64,000 nt of DNA from Dryocosmus kuriphilus (lineage: Eukaryota; Arthropoda; Insecta; Hymenoptera; Cynipidae). The notes beneath the pieces are model-generated. The model was not told the DNA's origin. It did no database searches and saw nothing but the letters and a program-made list of their open reading frames with translations. Both the position numbers and the translations under genes were made by a program. Shown in pieces: positions 34,816 to 46,172 of the stretch (position 1 is its first letter; each line of letters opens with the position of its first letter). The stretch lies in the NCBI GenBank assembly GCA_038277395.1, contig CM076193.1:118140133-118204132 (forward strand), written 5' to 3'.

Positions 34816-35287
34816 TCATAGTAATTAAGCGTGCTATTTTATGTATATATATAAGTAAATGCTTGTGCAATTGTGTAACTTTAAACATAATTTAAGTGCA
34901 GCCATAATATATAAAACAACTTTTTTTTGCAGATTTATCTAAATTTTAGGTAAATTTCTAAATTTGACTACAAAATTTTAATAACATTTCGAAATGTTTT
35001 GAAAAAGTTAAATGCATGATTGTAGAAATCTTGCTTGTAATATTGTAAAAATATTCAAATAACATTTCACAAATATTTCATGCAATATTTTGCACGATCT
35101 GTGCCGACCCATTGGATTTATTTTGGGGCTGCTAAAAACCCCAGCAAAATTATTCAAGCCGGGATCCGACCAGTTTACCGTGACGTTTTTAGCCGGATCC
35201 CGGACAGTTTTCCCGGCCAGCGCCCGGTTAAAACCCGGGTGATCCGGCCGGGACCCGACCGGATCCCTGATTGTATTCCTACACGGG

Positions 35288-36996
35288 AAATTACTTTTGT
35301 AAAATTGATCATTTGATAATTTGATAGCTCTGTCAACAAGATTGTAAATGACTGAAATTTTATCTTTGATAGATATATTTGAATTAAAATTCACATATCT
35401 ACCTGAGTTTGATGTTTTCTGATACCAATTTGTTAATAAGTTATTATTATCACGAATTATTGTAATATCTAAGAAGTTAATTTTATAGTCTGATTCTATT
35501 TCAACTGTGAACTGTAATTTAGGATGATATGAGTTAAAAGATACTAGAAGCTCATTAATTTTATTTTCTGGTACGCAAATGAGTATGTCATCGACATATC
35601 TATAGAAAAAAAGGTGTTCAAAAGGAAGGTTTTTCAAAACATCTTGTTCTAATTTCTCCATAACAATATCAGAAATTACACTGGATAACGGGGAGCCCAT
35701 TGGTGTTCCATATGTTTGTTTAAAGAAATCATTTTGGAAAATACAATAGGAGTTGTCAATACAAAATTCGACTAGTTCTAAAAATTGTTTAACAGGAATA
35801 TTAGTAAAGGATCTAACTTTGTACCAGTTAAGTTATATATTATTGATCACTAGATCTTTAGGTATATTTGTGTAAAGTGATTTGACATCAAGAGAAACAA
35901 ATTTATAATTATTTGGAACTTTAATATTTTTAAGTTTATTTATAAGATCAAAACTATTTTTTACGTAAGTGTTACTTTTGCCAATTATTTGTTTTAATGG
36001 TTCACTTAGAAATTTTGATAGACGTAATAATGGAGAATTAGAGAAAGAAGTAACAGGTCTCATAGGTACATCTGGCTTGTGAATTTTTGCGAGACCATAG
36101 AATTTTGGAGCAACAGAATTATAACTCTTCAGAGTTTTAGCTAGGTCTGTGTTTATATATTTTTTCATTAATAGTTTGCTAATCATTAAATTTAGATTAC
36201 TTTGTATCAAGTTAGTTGGGTCTCTTGGCAATTTTTTATATGTTTGTGGATCAGACAAAAGGTTGTAACATTTTTCAAAGTAATCTTTTTTATTTAAAAC
36301 TACAGTAGTATTGCTTTTATCAGCATTAGTGATGATGATGTTAGGGTTATCTGATAGGAATAATTTGGTTTTTTTACCAAGAATGTCATTTTCAGAGAAA
36401 ATTTTATTTTTAGGGTTGTTATTTAAGTATAGTAAAAGTCTGTTTGAAATGCATGAGCGTAAGTTTGTTTTTTCAGAGGTGGGAATGAGATCAACTTTTT
36501 CTTCTACATTCGCTATAGTATTTTCAATGATTTTAGATTTATTATGATATTCTGTACAAAATTTATCACCAAGACTTAGGAAATAACCTATTTCATCAGG
36601 AATGTGTGTGCTAGATAGATTTATAAGCCATTTTTTATTAGCAATTTTTTGGGGTTTTATATTGTAATAAGTTTCTTTAAGCCATGTGAATTTTTGTATT
36701 GAGTTTTTAATGAGATGTTTTTCATATTTGTCGATAATTTCTTTTTGACAAGAGAAAAATAATGAAACTTGATTATCTATAGCTAGATTTTCAAGTTTAT
36801 TTTCTAAAAGAGAAGTTTTCTTTATAAGTTGATCTATTCTATAATTAATGTCTTTAATCTCGATTTTTAAATTTTTTATCTTAAAATTCATACATGCATT
36901 TTTATAATAGTTGTTACATAAAGGACGATAAAAATTAATTTTTGTTTCTGAATTAATTATATGTGCAGGAATAAAACCTTCGGATTTGCACCTCAA
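35288..36996 (-). pseudogene. PLE B N-terminal domain and reverse transcriptase
   Basis: The minus-strand frame from 36996 runs 387 codons, meets a TAA at 35833-35835, and continues in the same frame to the inserted element at 35287. It contains the helical N-terminal part (MNFKIKNLKIEIKD), ADKSNTTVVLNKKDYF, GLAKIHKPDVPMRPVTSFS, SLDVKSLYTNIP (motif A), YGTPMGSPLSSVISDIVME (motif B) and FFYRYVDDILICVPENK (motif C), then FLDITIIRDNNN. The three RT Asp residues are present. The premature stop replaces a Lys codon of copy A (KNIKLNW). The RT would copy the element RNA at the nick made by GIY-YIG. Only the stop and the insertion break it. Confidence 0.88.
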
Positions 36997-37087
36997 GAGG
37001 AATCTAATCTGATTTTTAAGGTTAGATAGAGCGGTTACCTTTTTTTACCCATATTTGTAGATGCTTTACAAAAGTTCCAGTGTAAGT

Positions 37088-38133
37088 TCTTCTTAGTATA
37101 GTGATTACTATTCCTAATATATACTTTTGCAATGCATTTTCAATATGTTCTTGATATATTTTTTTGATAATGAGTGAGGGCAAACAAGCGATATAGGAAG
37201 TGAGAGTAGTATGTAGGAGGACAGGTGGAAAAGTTTGAGGAATAAATTCTTTACGCTATTAATAAAGGGACCCGATTAAAAAAGAAAAAAATTATTTTTC
37301 CCCCTCTTTGTTATTAAAAATGGTAAAATTACTATAATAAATTACAGAAGATAAGATATCTACATTTTATCTAAATAATGCTAATTTATAACGTCATTAG
37401 TTACAGAGCCCTACAGCTCTTTCGACTGTGGAGTGTTTTCTCTCGAGTCTAGAGGCTCTAGGCAGCGCGTATATTCTGTCTGACCACAAAATGGCTTTTC
37501 TACTGAAGAATGCAGCTCTCGCTTAAGTAGATAAGGAAGTTTCTGACCCGACACACTTGTCACGTTCGCCTCTGACTCTGAATGCCCTGCATACGTGAAT
37601 AAAACCAGCAGAGAAATACGTGAGGTGGAAAGTGAGGGTAGTAACATATTTCGAAAAAGTTAACCAGACCTGATAGTTTTTAATATTTGTATTAAGAGCT
37701 TTAAAAGAATCGACAACAACACAAATGCTAAATACTTGAAATTGTAAAACAAATTGTTTATTCTCTGCCTCTCCACTTGCTTGGAATTCTTTTGTTTTGA
37801 GATTTGTAATAGTCAAGATTGAAAGCTAGCTTTTAAAAACTGGCATTTTCAGAATTTATTCTTAATACTAGGTTTAGAAAAATAAAGTTTTTATATAAAA
37901 TGACATTGCTCTGAGTCATGGTGACTGCTCTAATCCCGTTATTTGTTTTCGTCAATTTAAATACGAAATATTCAAAACTGTATTGAAAAGTAAAGAATTC
38001 ATATCAGAACGATTTTACGTTTAAAAACTTTGAATATTTAAAATTAAGGTTTTAAATACAATAATTTTTAAAATTCATAATACAATCAATGTCAAAAGGG
38101 AAGTGTTCTAAGTCGAATATGTATAATTTCTAG
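37088..38133. other. Stretch without a recognised gene
   Basis: Short open frames at 37411-37816 on the minus strand have no recognisable motif. 37400-37560 is less AT-rich (around CTCGAGTCTAGAGGCTC). Nothing assignable. Confidence 0.4.
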
Positions 38134-39864
38134 GCCGATGTGGAGGATTTGTAATAAGGTATGAAAAGGAGAAGGATAGCCGGAAGAGTGGAGGACAGGG
38201 CTGGTAGTGCCACTGAGTAAGAAAGGAGAAGGAAAAAATGTGCAGGATTATAGAGGTATCACACTCATGTCTGTAGGATACAAAGTTTACACAGAGGTGA
38301 TCAGGAAAAGATTGGAAAGACAGATCGAAGAGAAAGAGAATATACCACACAATCAAACAGGTTTTAGGAAGGGGATGGGGACAACAGACAATATATACGT
38401 GCGCAACTATTCAGTTAATAGGAACCTAGGTCAGAAGAAGGGGAAACTGGTCTCAATATTTGTAGACTTGAAAGCAGCGTTTGACTCGGTCAATAGAAGG
38501 GTGCTTTGGAAGGCCTTGAAAGAAAGAGGAATAGAAGAAAGTCTGGTAGAGAGGATAAAAGAAATATTTTTTAGAAACTAGGATGAAGTTAAGAATAGGA
38601 AAAAAGAAAGGAGAGGAGTTTTGGACGGGAAGGGGTTTGAGGCAGGGATGTCCGCTGAGCCCGCTACTGTTCAGTATTCTTTTGGCAGATTTGGAGAAAA
38701 AATTGGCAAGGAGAGGGAAAGGGGGTACGAAACTGGGAAATGGAAAGCTATATTCGCTAGCATACGCCGACGATATAGTGTTAGTAGAAGATGTTGAAAG
38801 AGGATGAATTTAATTATGAGAATATTTGAAGAGTATGTAAGAGAAAAATATTTAACGGTGAATGTGAATAAAACGAAGATGATGTGTTTTAGAAAGAGAA
38901 AGTGTGAAATAGAGTATGAATGGAAAATGAATGGCAAGGTGGTGGAAATGGTAGAAGAGTTTTGTTACCTAGGCTTTTGGTTCGAAACAGGAGGGGGAAA
39001 CGAACTGCAGGTGAGAAAGAGATTGGAAAGTGGAAGCAAGGTAATGGGCCAAGTGTGGGGCATAGGAAAAAGAGGAGGTTCAAGGATGATTGGAGAATGA
39101 GAGTGTGGATGTTTGATGTGTTAGTGTGGTCAGTGGTAAGTGGATGGAAGGAATATAAGAGAGTAGAAAGCAGGCAGGAGAGATTTCTGAGATGGGTCAT
39201 GGGATTAGGATGGAGCTGTCCAGGTTATATGCTGAGGGAAGAGTTAGGATGAGAAAAAATGGTGGTAAGACAACTAAAAAGGGCATGGAATTTTGAGTAA
39301 AAGCTAAGGAGGAGGACAGGAAGCAAGGTAGCGCAAGCGTGTTTAAGGGAGATAGAAGACAAAGAAAGAAGGGGGAAAATGGAACGGTCGAAATGGGAAG
39401 GAGAAAGGTACGAAAGGAGGAGAGAATGGAGTATGAATGTGGGGAGTAGAGAATGGCAAGGAATAGAGGAAGAGATTCTGGCTAGACAAGGTGAGGAAAG
39501 ATGGAGAAAAATCTTGTAATCGAGGTACAACAGTTGGTACAGGATGGTCAAGTAGGAAGGAGAGCCAGAGTATCTGGGAAGGATAAAGAAAGAGAGTAAA
39601 TGGAACAGAGTGATAAGATTTAGAATGGGAGAGGGTGTAAGAGAGTGTAGGTACTGGATGAATGAGAAGGAGAATAGTTGTAGAGTATGTGGGTATGAAC
39701 AGGAAACATGGGTGCATGTGTTTGAGAGATGTACAGGAGACGAAGGAGAAGGGAAGAGTGTGGAAGAGAGAGTGAAAGAGATTCTGAATGGGAATGCGCA
39801 GGGGGAGGGATGGATGAAGAAGCTGGAAAAGTTAAGAGAAAGAAAAGGTCTCATGATATAGTTA
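38134..39864 (+). pseudogene. LINE reverse transcriptase, broken
   Basis: Blocks in order are WRTGLVVPLSKKGEG, YRGITLMSVGYKVY, NQTGFRKGMGTTDN, FVDLKAAFDSVNRRVLW (motif A Asp), then after a TAG at 38579-38581 and a frame change GLRQGCPLSPLLFSILLADL (motif B), YSLAYADDIVLVED (motif C) and NVNKTKMMCFRKRK. Two stops in the first 60 codons replace Trp codons. Later frames change near 38805 and 39000-39100. The C-terminal end at 39610-39861 carries CRVCGYEQETWVHVFERC, a CCHC motif known from the ends of LINE ORF2. All key RT Asp residues survive but the gene cannot make a full protein. Confidence 0.85.
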
Positions 39865-40105
39865 AAAGATATTAAAAATATAAAGTAGAGCCGAAAAATT
39901 AATTACCAATGATAGATTGGCAAAGGTAAGAGGAAACGGAAGTCCTGGTCTCGGTCGCAAGCGCTTAAATTTAAGAATAAATTTAAGGATAGGATAAGAA
40001 AATATGTATGTAATAGTGTAAGAGAACAATAAGGGAGAATATAGTTTAAGGAATTGGATTGTAAACATATGAGTGAGTATAAATAAATAAATGAATGAAT
40101 GAATG
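38134..40105 (+). mobile_element. 5'-truncated LINE (non-LTR retrotransposon)
   Basis: The fragment starts within the RT-upstream region (PEEWRTGLVVPLSKKGEGK) and ends with a tail of TAAATAAATAAATGAATGAA repeats at about 40080-40105. A 5' truncation and short-repeat tail are usual for LINEs inserted by target-primed reverse transcription. The internal gene is on the plus strand and is frameshifted several times. The CCHC near the C-terminus suggests a Jockey/R1/CR1-related clade, but I cannot be precise. Confidence 0.85.
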
Positions 40106-42073
40106 AATAATTTGTAGGCCTTTAAATGTAGGCATCATTAAAAAGAATATATTTCAATTTACAAACGTTCTGAATTCATATCATTTCAAATTGCAATATT
40201 TAAAAATAATGGAAAATTTTACCAATAAATCTTTCAAAATTCTACAGCTTCAAAATAAAACCATTAGTAATTGTGCGGTTTCAAATTTTGATATCAGTAA
40301 AAATTGCAGAATATCTAATTAAGCCTTTATAAGAAATGTACAGTTTCAAATTCGAGGCTCTCAAAATACTAAAATTAAAAATGTTCAAATAGAAGTTCAC
40401 AAGATTGAACAATTTTGAAATTAGGGTACGCAAAATCAAGAAATAGCGGAATGGAACATACGAAATTTAAAATTAACTTTTTAATTTCTTGATATATTCG
40501 GATTCATATTGGAAGCAATCTGTTTTGCTATTGGTATTATTAATGTCCGTTGGAATATTTACAAATCACGGATGTGATACAGATATAAACTAAATTTTTA
40601 AGCAATTCTACATATCGAAGATTCTATCAATATAGTATTTGTAAAATTTCATTAATTTCAGTAAGTATCAATATGTGTCACATTTTAAATTAATTACTAT
40701 TATTTCATATCATACATATGCAAAATACCATAAAATTAATTCACTGTGTTCGTCAATTTAACTAAACATGCTCAAAATGGCTTTTGCGATAGGTAAACAA
40801 AATAATGCTGCTATAAACCTGTTCGCAATATTGCTTATTGAATCTTCAGCTAAATCGAACCATTTCAGTTGTCAGTTATATCCATAAAGTGAACAATCTA
40901 TTACGTTAGTTACATGTGAATCATTGAAATGATCAAATTCTAAAAAAGATGGAAAGCATCTTATTTGCAAAATTATAAAGTCTTTAAATTTGAACTTGTG
41001 TTAACATTTCTACTATAAATTTCTAATCGCTTTAAGATAATATGGGCATTTCCTATTCCTCGAAGCTTTTAAAGGAGAGAATTTTAGGCACTTTAACTTT
41101 ACACAATTTAGTTTTTAAAAAAGAAGGTATTTGTATATTTGTCTATCGAACTTGAAAAATATTATAAAAAATATTTATATCTTCTTCATTAAGACAATTT
41201 TAATAATCATATGTTGACCTGTGAAGAACATGACATTATGGAATAAAAAATAGGGACAAATATGAATGGCCTCAACCAAACTTAACCAATATAGTTTCTA
41301 AAGCTCATAAAAAATAAAAAAATACCAATCGATGTGTTAAGATGATTGTTTTAGTTACTAAGATTAAAAGTTAAAGGTACCAAGGCTTGAAAGGTTTGAC
41401 TAATATTAATGTTTCTGAAGGATATTGTTATGCCTTCCCTCACCCAAACAATATTTTCTAATACCAAATGCCATTTTCATTACAATTTTTCCACACAGAT
41501 TACATTCTAATCTGAAGATCCGATAGAACGCTACAATGCTTATCGGATAAAAGGAAGGATAATCTACGGATTAACTATGGTAGACAGATAAACCTCATTA
41601 AAGAAGAAAGTAGAAAAAAGAAAGATGTCAGAGAATAAGAAAACAGAAGCCAAACTACCAGAAAAATCGACTGTATTGAAAATAATCGAATAAACTAAAT
41701 TAAATATTCCTTGGGATGAACATTGGCTGGGGGCGGATGGTGGGTTTTACAGCGGCGCGGCGCGGGCGCACGCCGCTCGATCGATCGATATAGGTGTGCA
41801 ACCAGTATGGAGAAACACTAGTGTAAGTGTATCAACACATTTAAGCTTGGATACTTTGTAACGATATTTACACTCAGAGTTGTTCATCTGGGTTTATTTA
41901 TCCGATTTGTTGACTTTATTATCGGAGACCGAGCCGAGACGTTCAAATGTTAAGGAAAGGGAAAATAGCTCGAGAATTCCATGAAAAACTCATGACAAAA
42001 ATACTTCAACTTACGGAAAAAAATACTTCATATTTATTGGTACTTACCATATCATTTGAATGAAACAAGCATT
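40106..42073. other. AT-rich stretch without a recognised gene
   Basis: 40106-40500 has the AATTTTGAA-like texture seen at 3.7-4.2 kb. 41727-41800 is a short GC-rich island (GGCGCGGCGCGGGCGCACG, then GATCGATCGAT). No coding or RNA signal was recognised. Confidence 0.4.
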
Positions 42074-42189
42074 ACACAGAAAAAAAAGCTGGACTTATTT
42101 TTGAGGTCAGTTTCACTACTCCCCCCCCCCCCCCCCCCCCCCCCCACTAATAATTCGAGACTCCCACATAGCCACAGTTATTACGCTCC

Positions 42190-42959
42190 AAATGCGCTCA
42201 TATGCGCCATAAATAAAAAATTTTGTACCACAAAACCTTAGAAGATACAGGAGGGGTTACGTGTGGGGGATCTGGCGACACGGTAGCCCCTCCCAATAAC
42301 GCAAACAAATTCTCTGCTACACGATCCTGAAGAACTTCGAATGCGCTCATATGCGCCATAAATTAAAAGTTTTGCGCCACAATGTAAAACGAGATATTCA
42401 AAATCAAAATGGAGGGGGGGGGGCTGGTGCAATTTTTCTCAAATAAAAATATTTTCCAAAATCCATTCACACTATTCTGATTAATTTTAAATGCGCTCAT
42501 ATGCGCCACTAATAAAAAGTTTTGCGCCAATTATTTTATACTTATTATATTTCCGTGGGGGGCTAGCGCAACGCAGGGGTTAAACACATCACGTTGCATG
42601 GAAAATTATTGTTCAAAATAGAAAATCTATTGTTTTCAAATGCGCTCATATGCGCCGAAAACTTTTTTCTTATATCTTGAAAATTGCACGAGCTATCAAC
42701 TTATTAACCCCTTCTTAAATGGTGAATAGTAAGGAAATCATTCTCGTACAATATTTAAATAGAATACGCTGATTTCCAATGGATTTCAAATGCGCTCTTA
42801 TGTGCCACTGTGAAAATCATGAAAATACCCTAATCAACCCCCCTGCCTGACCCTATCTCAAACGCGGGCTACCCTCGCGTAATCAAATATAAGTATTCAT
42901 TTTAAAAAACATGCTGATGTCACTACTTTGAAGGATTTCAAATGCGCTCTTATGCGCCA
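42190..42959 (+). repeat. Left-arm array of six about 150-bp repeats
   Basis: The motif AAATGCGCTCATATGCGCC (with variants CTCTTATG and TGTGCC) occurs at about 42190, 42340, 42489, 42638, 42788 and 42939, spacings 149-151 bp. The sequence between motifs is more diverged but shares AATAAAAAGTTTTGCGCCA-type segments. A poly-C run of 25 at 42121-42145 precedes the array. Confidence 0.85.
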
Positions 42960-43215
42960 CCGTGAAAAATTAATTTATAATACTAGCTCCATATTATTCT
43001 TTTAATCCTTAAAGTTCAACTTGTTTATTTTTTACTCCAAGTAAGTTTTGCGCTCTCAGAAACCGCGCTCAACCATGATAAATTCGAGAAAATTTAGTAT
43101 GTGTCGTCATATAATTTTAATTAAGGCCTCAAGCTAAAAGTAAATTGGGGTAGCATAGTGCGCGAAGGTTTAGTGTACGTGCAGCAACCGCTCAAAGTAG
43201 ACTCAGAAAAAACAG

Positions 43216-44289
43216 TAAGTGTTGATTTCAAGCAGTATTGTTTTATTTCAAGAGTTAAATCAGAAAGTATGTAAAAATATTAGAATTACGTTAGTTATTA
43301 ATTTTTAGTACAAATCATATTTTTTGTTTCTTTTAAACTGTAATTTTTTCAACATATATAAAATAAAGAAATGGCTTTAAAACCTATTTTACTTTAAACA
43401 AGCCTTTTCAAGCTATATTTGATAATATTTCGTAGTAAAATACTTATTACCGGCTGAACAAACCAAGTTTGAACACTTTTGGGTATTAAATACCCGATTT
43501 GCAATTTACGTTATTTTCTGGCCTTCACTTTAAGAGTTAAGGGTGTTTCGATATATCCGTGTATGTTTCGCTTTTTCAAAAAATATTTTTTATTGATTTA
43601 AAGTTTCTCAAAAATCCCACTGCACATTTTGATGAAAAAAATTTGTGATTTGAAATTGTTTAAACAATGTTTGTTGAAACAAATTGTTTAAAAATGCGGG
43701 ATAGGGAAAAGATAAAAGCCCTATTCGATTCTGGTGTAAGAATTTCATAAACAGAATACATTGGACTTTGCTTGATCGAATCCAATTGGTGGTGATGTAT
43801 AAAAAAGCTAGTTGTTTATTTATACTACCTCACCAATTAATTACTTTGAAATTTTGCATAAAGCATAAACTTTATATACATTTTTTCGAAGTATCGAATA
43901 GTATTTCCGTATCTCCTATTTATAGACTATTTGTTTAAACAATTTCAAAATGTTTTTTTTTCTTCTATTAGTTTTTATGCTATTAGAAATGAAGGCAACG
44001 AAACCTGAGACAACAATAGAAACAAAACAAAAATGTAGATAGACGTGCACAATTTTGACCGCAGTCGATTGTCCATCAAATTTCGAATGTTTTTTTTTTT
44101 TGTGATGAGAATTTGAATTTTGAGAAGGTTTTTTTGCTTTTCTGAACCAATTTCTGTCGTGTTGGCTTCGCTGCGACACCCTTAATTTTTTCTCCTCTGA
44201 CCTTCCGCAAAATATATCTGTGATTTGCATTTAAAGAATTTATCTTAAAGGAACACATATTTTTTTAAATCCACACTCGAAAGCAAAGA
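43216..44289. other. Central unpaired region of the foldback
   Basis: No recognised coding motif. A 104-codon minus-strand open frame at 43916-44230 is Lys/Ser-rich with no identifiable domain. It could be a decayed gene of the element or chance. Confidence 0.4.
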
Positions 44290-44499
44290 ATCTGAGTCTG
44301 AGCGGCTGCTGCACGTACACTAAACCTTCGCGCACTATGCTACCCCAATTCACTTTTAGTTTGAGGCCTTAATTAAAATTATATAACAACACATACTAAA
44401 TTTTCTCGAATTTATCACGGTTGAAGCGCGGTTTTTGAGAGCGCAAAACTTACTTGGAGTAAAAAATAAACAAGTTGAACTTTAAGGATTAGATAATAA

Positions 44500-45118
44500 G
44501 CATAAGAGCGCATTTGAAATCCATTGGAAAACACCGTATTCTATTTAAATATTGTACGAGAATGATTTCCTTAATATTCACCATTTAAGAAGGTGTTAAT
44601 AAGTTGATAGCTCGTGCAATTTTCAAGATATAAGAAGAAAGTTTTCGGCGCATATGAACGCATTTGAAAACAATAGATTTTCTATTTTGAACAATAATTT
44701 TCCATGCAACGTGATGTGTTTAACCCTTGCGTTGTGCTAGCCCCCCACGGAAATACAATAAATATAAAATAATTGGCGCAAAACTTTTCATTAGTGGCGC
44801 ATATGAGCGCACTTAAAATTAATCAGAATAGTGTGAATGGATTTTGGAAAATATTTTTATTAGAGGAAAATTGCACCAGCCCCCCCGCCCCATTTTGATT
44901 TTGAATATCACGTTTTACAGTGTGGCGCAAAACTTTTAATTTATGGCGCATATTAGCGCATTTGAAGTTATTCAGGATCATGTAGCAGAGAATCTGTTTG
45001 CGTCATTGGGGGGGGGGGGCTACCGTGTCGCCAGCCCCCCACACGTAACCCCTCCTGTATCTTCTAAGGTTTTGTGGCACAAAATTTTTTATTTATGGCG
45101 CATATGAGCGCATTTGGA
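44500..45118 (-). repeat. Right-arm array of five about 150-bp repeats
   Basis: The inverted motif GGCGCATATGAGCGCATTT occurs at about 44500, 44647, 44796, 44945 and 45097, spacings 147-152 bp. One unit of the left arm is missing (the innermost pair is collapsed into one near 44490). A poly-G run of 21 at 45158-45178 mirrors the poly-C of the left arm. 45185-45330 has no counterpart in the left arm. Confidence 0.85.
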
Positions 45119-45439
45119 GTGCAATAACTGTGGCTATGTGGGAGTCTCGAGTTATTAGGGGGGGGGGGGGGGGGGGGGTTAGTGCAACTGACCTTTATTT
45201 TTGCTGCGCCTTATGTTTTTCAGGTCTCAATTCAAGCCTTGCTGGATCAACTTTATGTAATTGTCTTTTGCTTAAAACCTCAATTTAAGTCCTCTTTGGC
45301 TAAAAAATACTGCCTCTCAATTTTGGGTCGATATCTGACTCAAAATAAGTCCAGCTTTTTTCTGTGTATTAAAAAGTAAGTTGTAATAGGATTTTTTATT
45401 CATTATTATAGTCAAACACTCCCCAAATTTTATTTGCTC

Positions 45440-46050
45440 TAATGTTTATTTTACCTAAATTCACATGACCGAAAAATGATTTAACATAATCTTTATTTTC
45501 CCGAATTATCATTTAACGCTATTTTTGTTTTCCCTAAGTACTATTTGACATAATTTTTTCATTTCGAATAACCATTTACCCTATTTTTTTCCGAAATACG
45601 ATTTGTTATTATTTTGATTATACTGAATTATCATTTCACATAATTTTTATTTTCCTGAATTACCATTCGCCAATCATTTTTATTTTTCCGAATCATCATG
45701 TCCAATCACCGTCATAATGTACATTCTGGTTAATGAAGGTGGAGCTGTAAAAAAATGGCGCTAAATTTGAATTGCATTGCACTAATCGCTCATACCGTAT
45801 CTGAATAAGTTAAAGGTGCGCATTTTATGCAGTGCCACCTTCGCTAACCAGAATTTCCATTACGAGGAATGAAAGTTATGTAACTTGCACATTATGTTAC
45901 TGATTCTGTAAAATAAAAATTAGGTTAGGTATAAATTAGGTCAAATGGAAATTATAACAAATGGTAAATCGGTAAAATAAAAATGTAGAGCAGGTGGTTG
46001 TTTGGTATAATAAGAATTATGTTATATCAAATGGTAATTCACATTCTCAG
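45440..46050. mobile_element. Small foldback element with about 40-bp tandem repeats
   Basis: 45470-45690 contains several imperfect units of about 40 bp with ATTTTCCGAATTATCATTT-like sequence. 45900-46045 contains the inverted form (AAATGGTAATTC, GGTAAAATAAAAAT). The inner arms ACATTCTGGTTAATGAAGGTGG and CCACCTTCGCTAACCAGAAT are inverted around a centre near 45790. No gene inside. Confidence 0.65.
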
Positions 46051-46172
46051 TTGTAAATCTAAAACATGGATTTTGCCTTTTTTAAAAGAAGTCGTTTTTT
46101 TGCGTTTGATTTTATTGTAGAATGAAAAAGGATAAAAGTGGAGAGTTTTCTCTTGGATCAATTATTAAGCTA

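Larger units (their letters stand above)
33657..35287. mobile_element. 1.63 kb element with CCCGTGTAG ends and GC-rich CCGG-bearing termini
   Basis: Comparison with PLE copy A gives the exact boundaries. Both ends read CCCGTGTAGRAAT in inverted orientation. Target duplication is at most 2 bp (AA). About 300 bp at the left and 190 bp at the right are GC-rich with repeated GGCCGGG, CCGGGA and GGATCCCGG words, while the interior is AT-rich with tandem repeats and a tRNA-like segment. No transposase is encoded. I do not recognise the superfamily. Confidence 0.75.
32191..37087 (-). mobile_element. Penelope-like element copy B, split by a 1.63 kb element
   Basis: This is the same family as copy A in the opposite orientation, better preserved. 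Reading on the minus strand it runs from about 37087 (start of similarity to copy A) through the N-terminal domain and RT, is interrupted by 33657-35287, and resumes through GIY-YIG and the 3' region to 32191. It ends at the same base as copy A. Lesions noted are a nonsense codon at 35833-35835, the insertion, and a small frameshift just after the GIY-YIG linker start near 33560. Confidence 0.85.
42074..45368. mobile_element. Large foldback element with tandem-repeat arms
   Basis: The outer ends ACACAGAAAAAA followed by GCTGGACTTATTTT are inverted (42074 onward and the complement of 45330-45368). The left arm (to about 43215) and right arm (from about 44290) are inverted copies; landmarks are TTCGCGCACTATGCTACCCC, GAGAGCGCAAAACTTACTT and GTGGCTATGTGGGAGTCTCG. 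Both arms are built of about 150-bp repeats. ATT flanks both ends and could be a 3-bp target duplication, weakly supported. The central 1.07 kb has no recognised gene. Drosophila FB elements have a comparable architecture; homology is not claimed. Confidence 0.8.

Noticed and set aside
39225..39854. 209-codon minus-strand open frame
   Set aside because: It is the antisense shadow of the purine-rich LINE ORF2; no motif of its own.
42190..45118. CRISPR array
   Set aside because: The repeats are about 150 bp with only a short conserved word, inverted between two arms of a foldback in a eukaryotic context, with no Cas-like genes.
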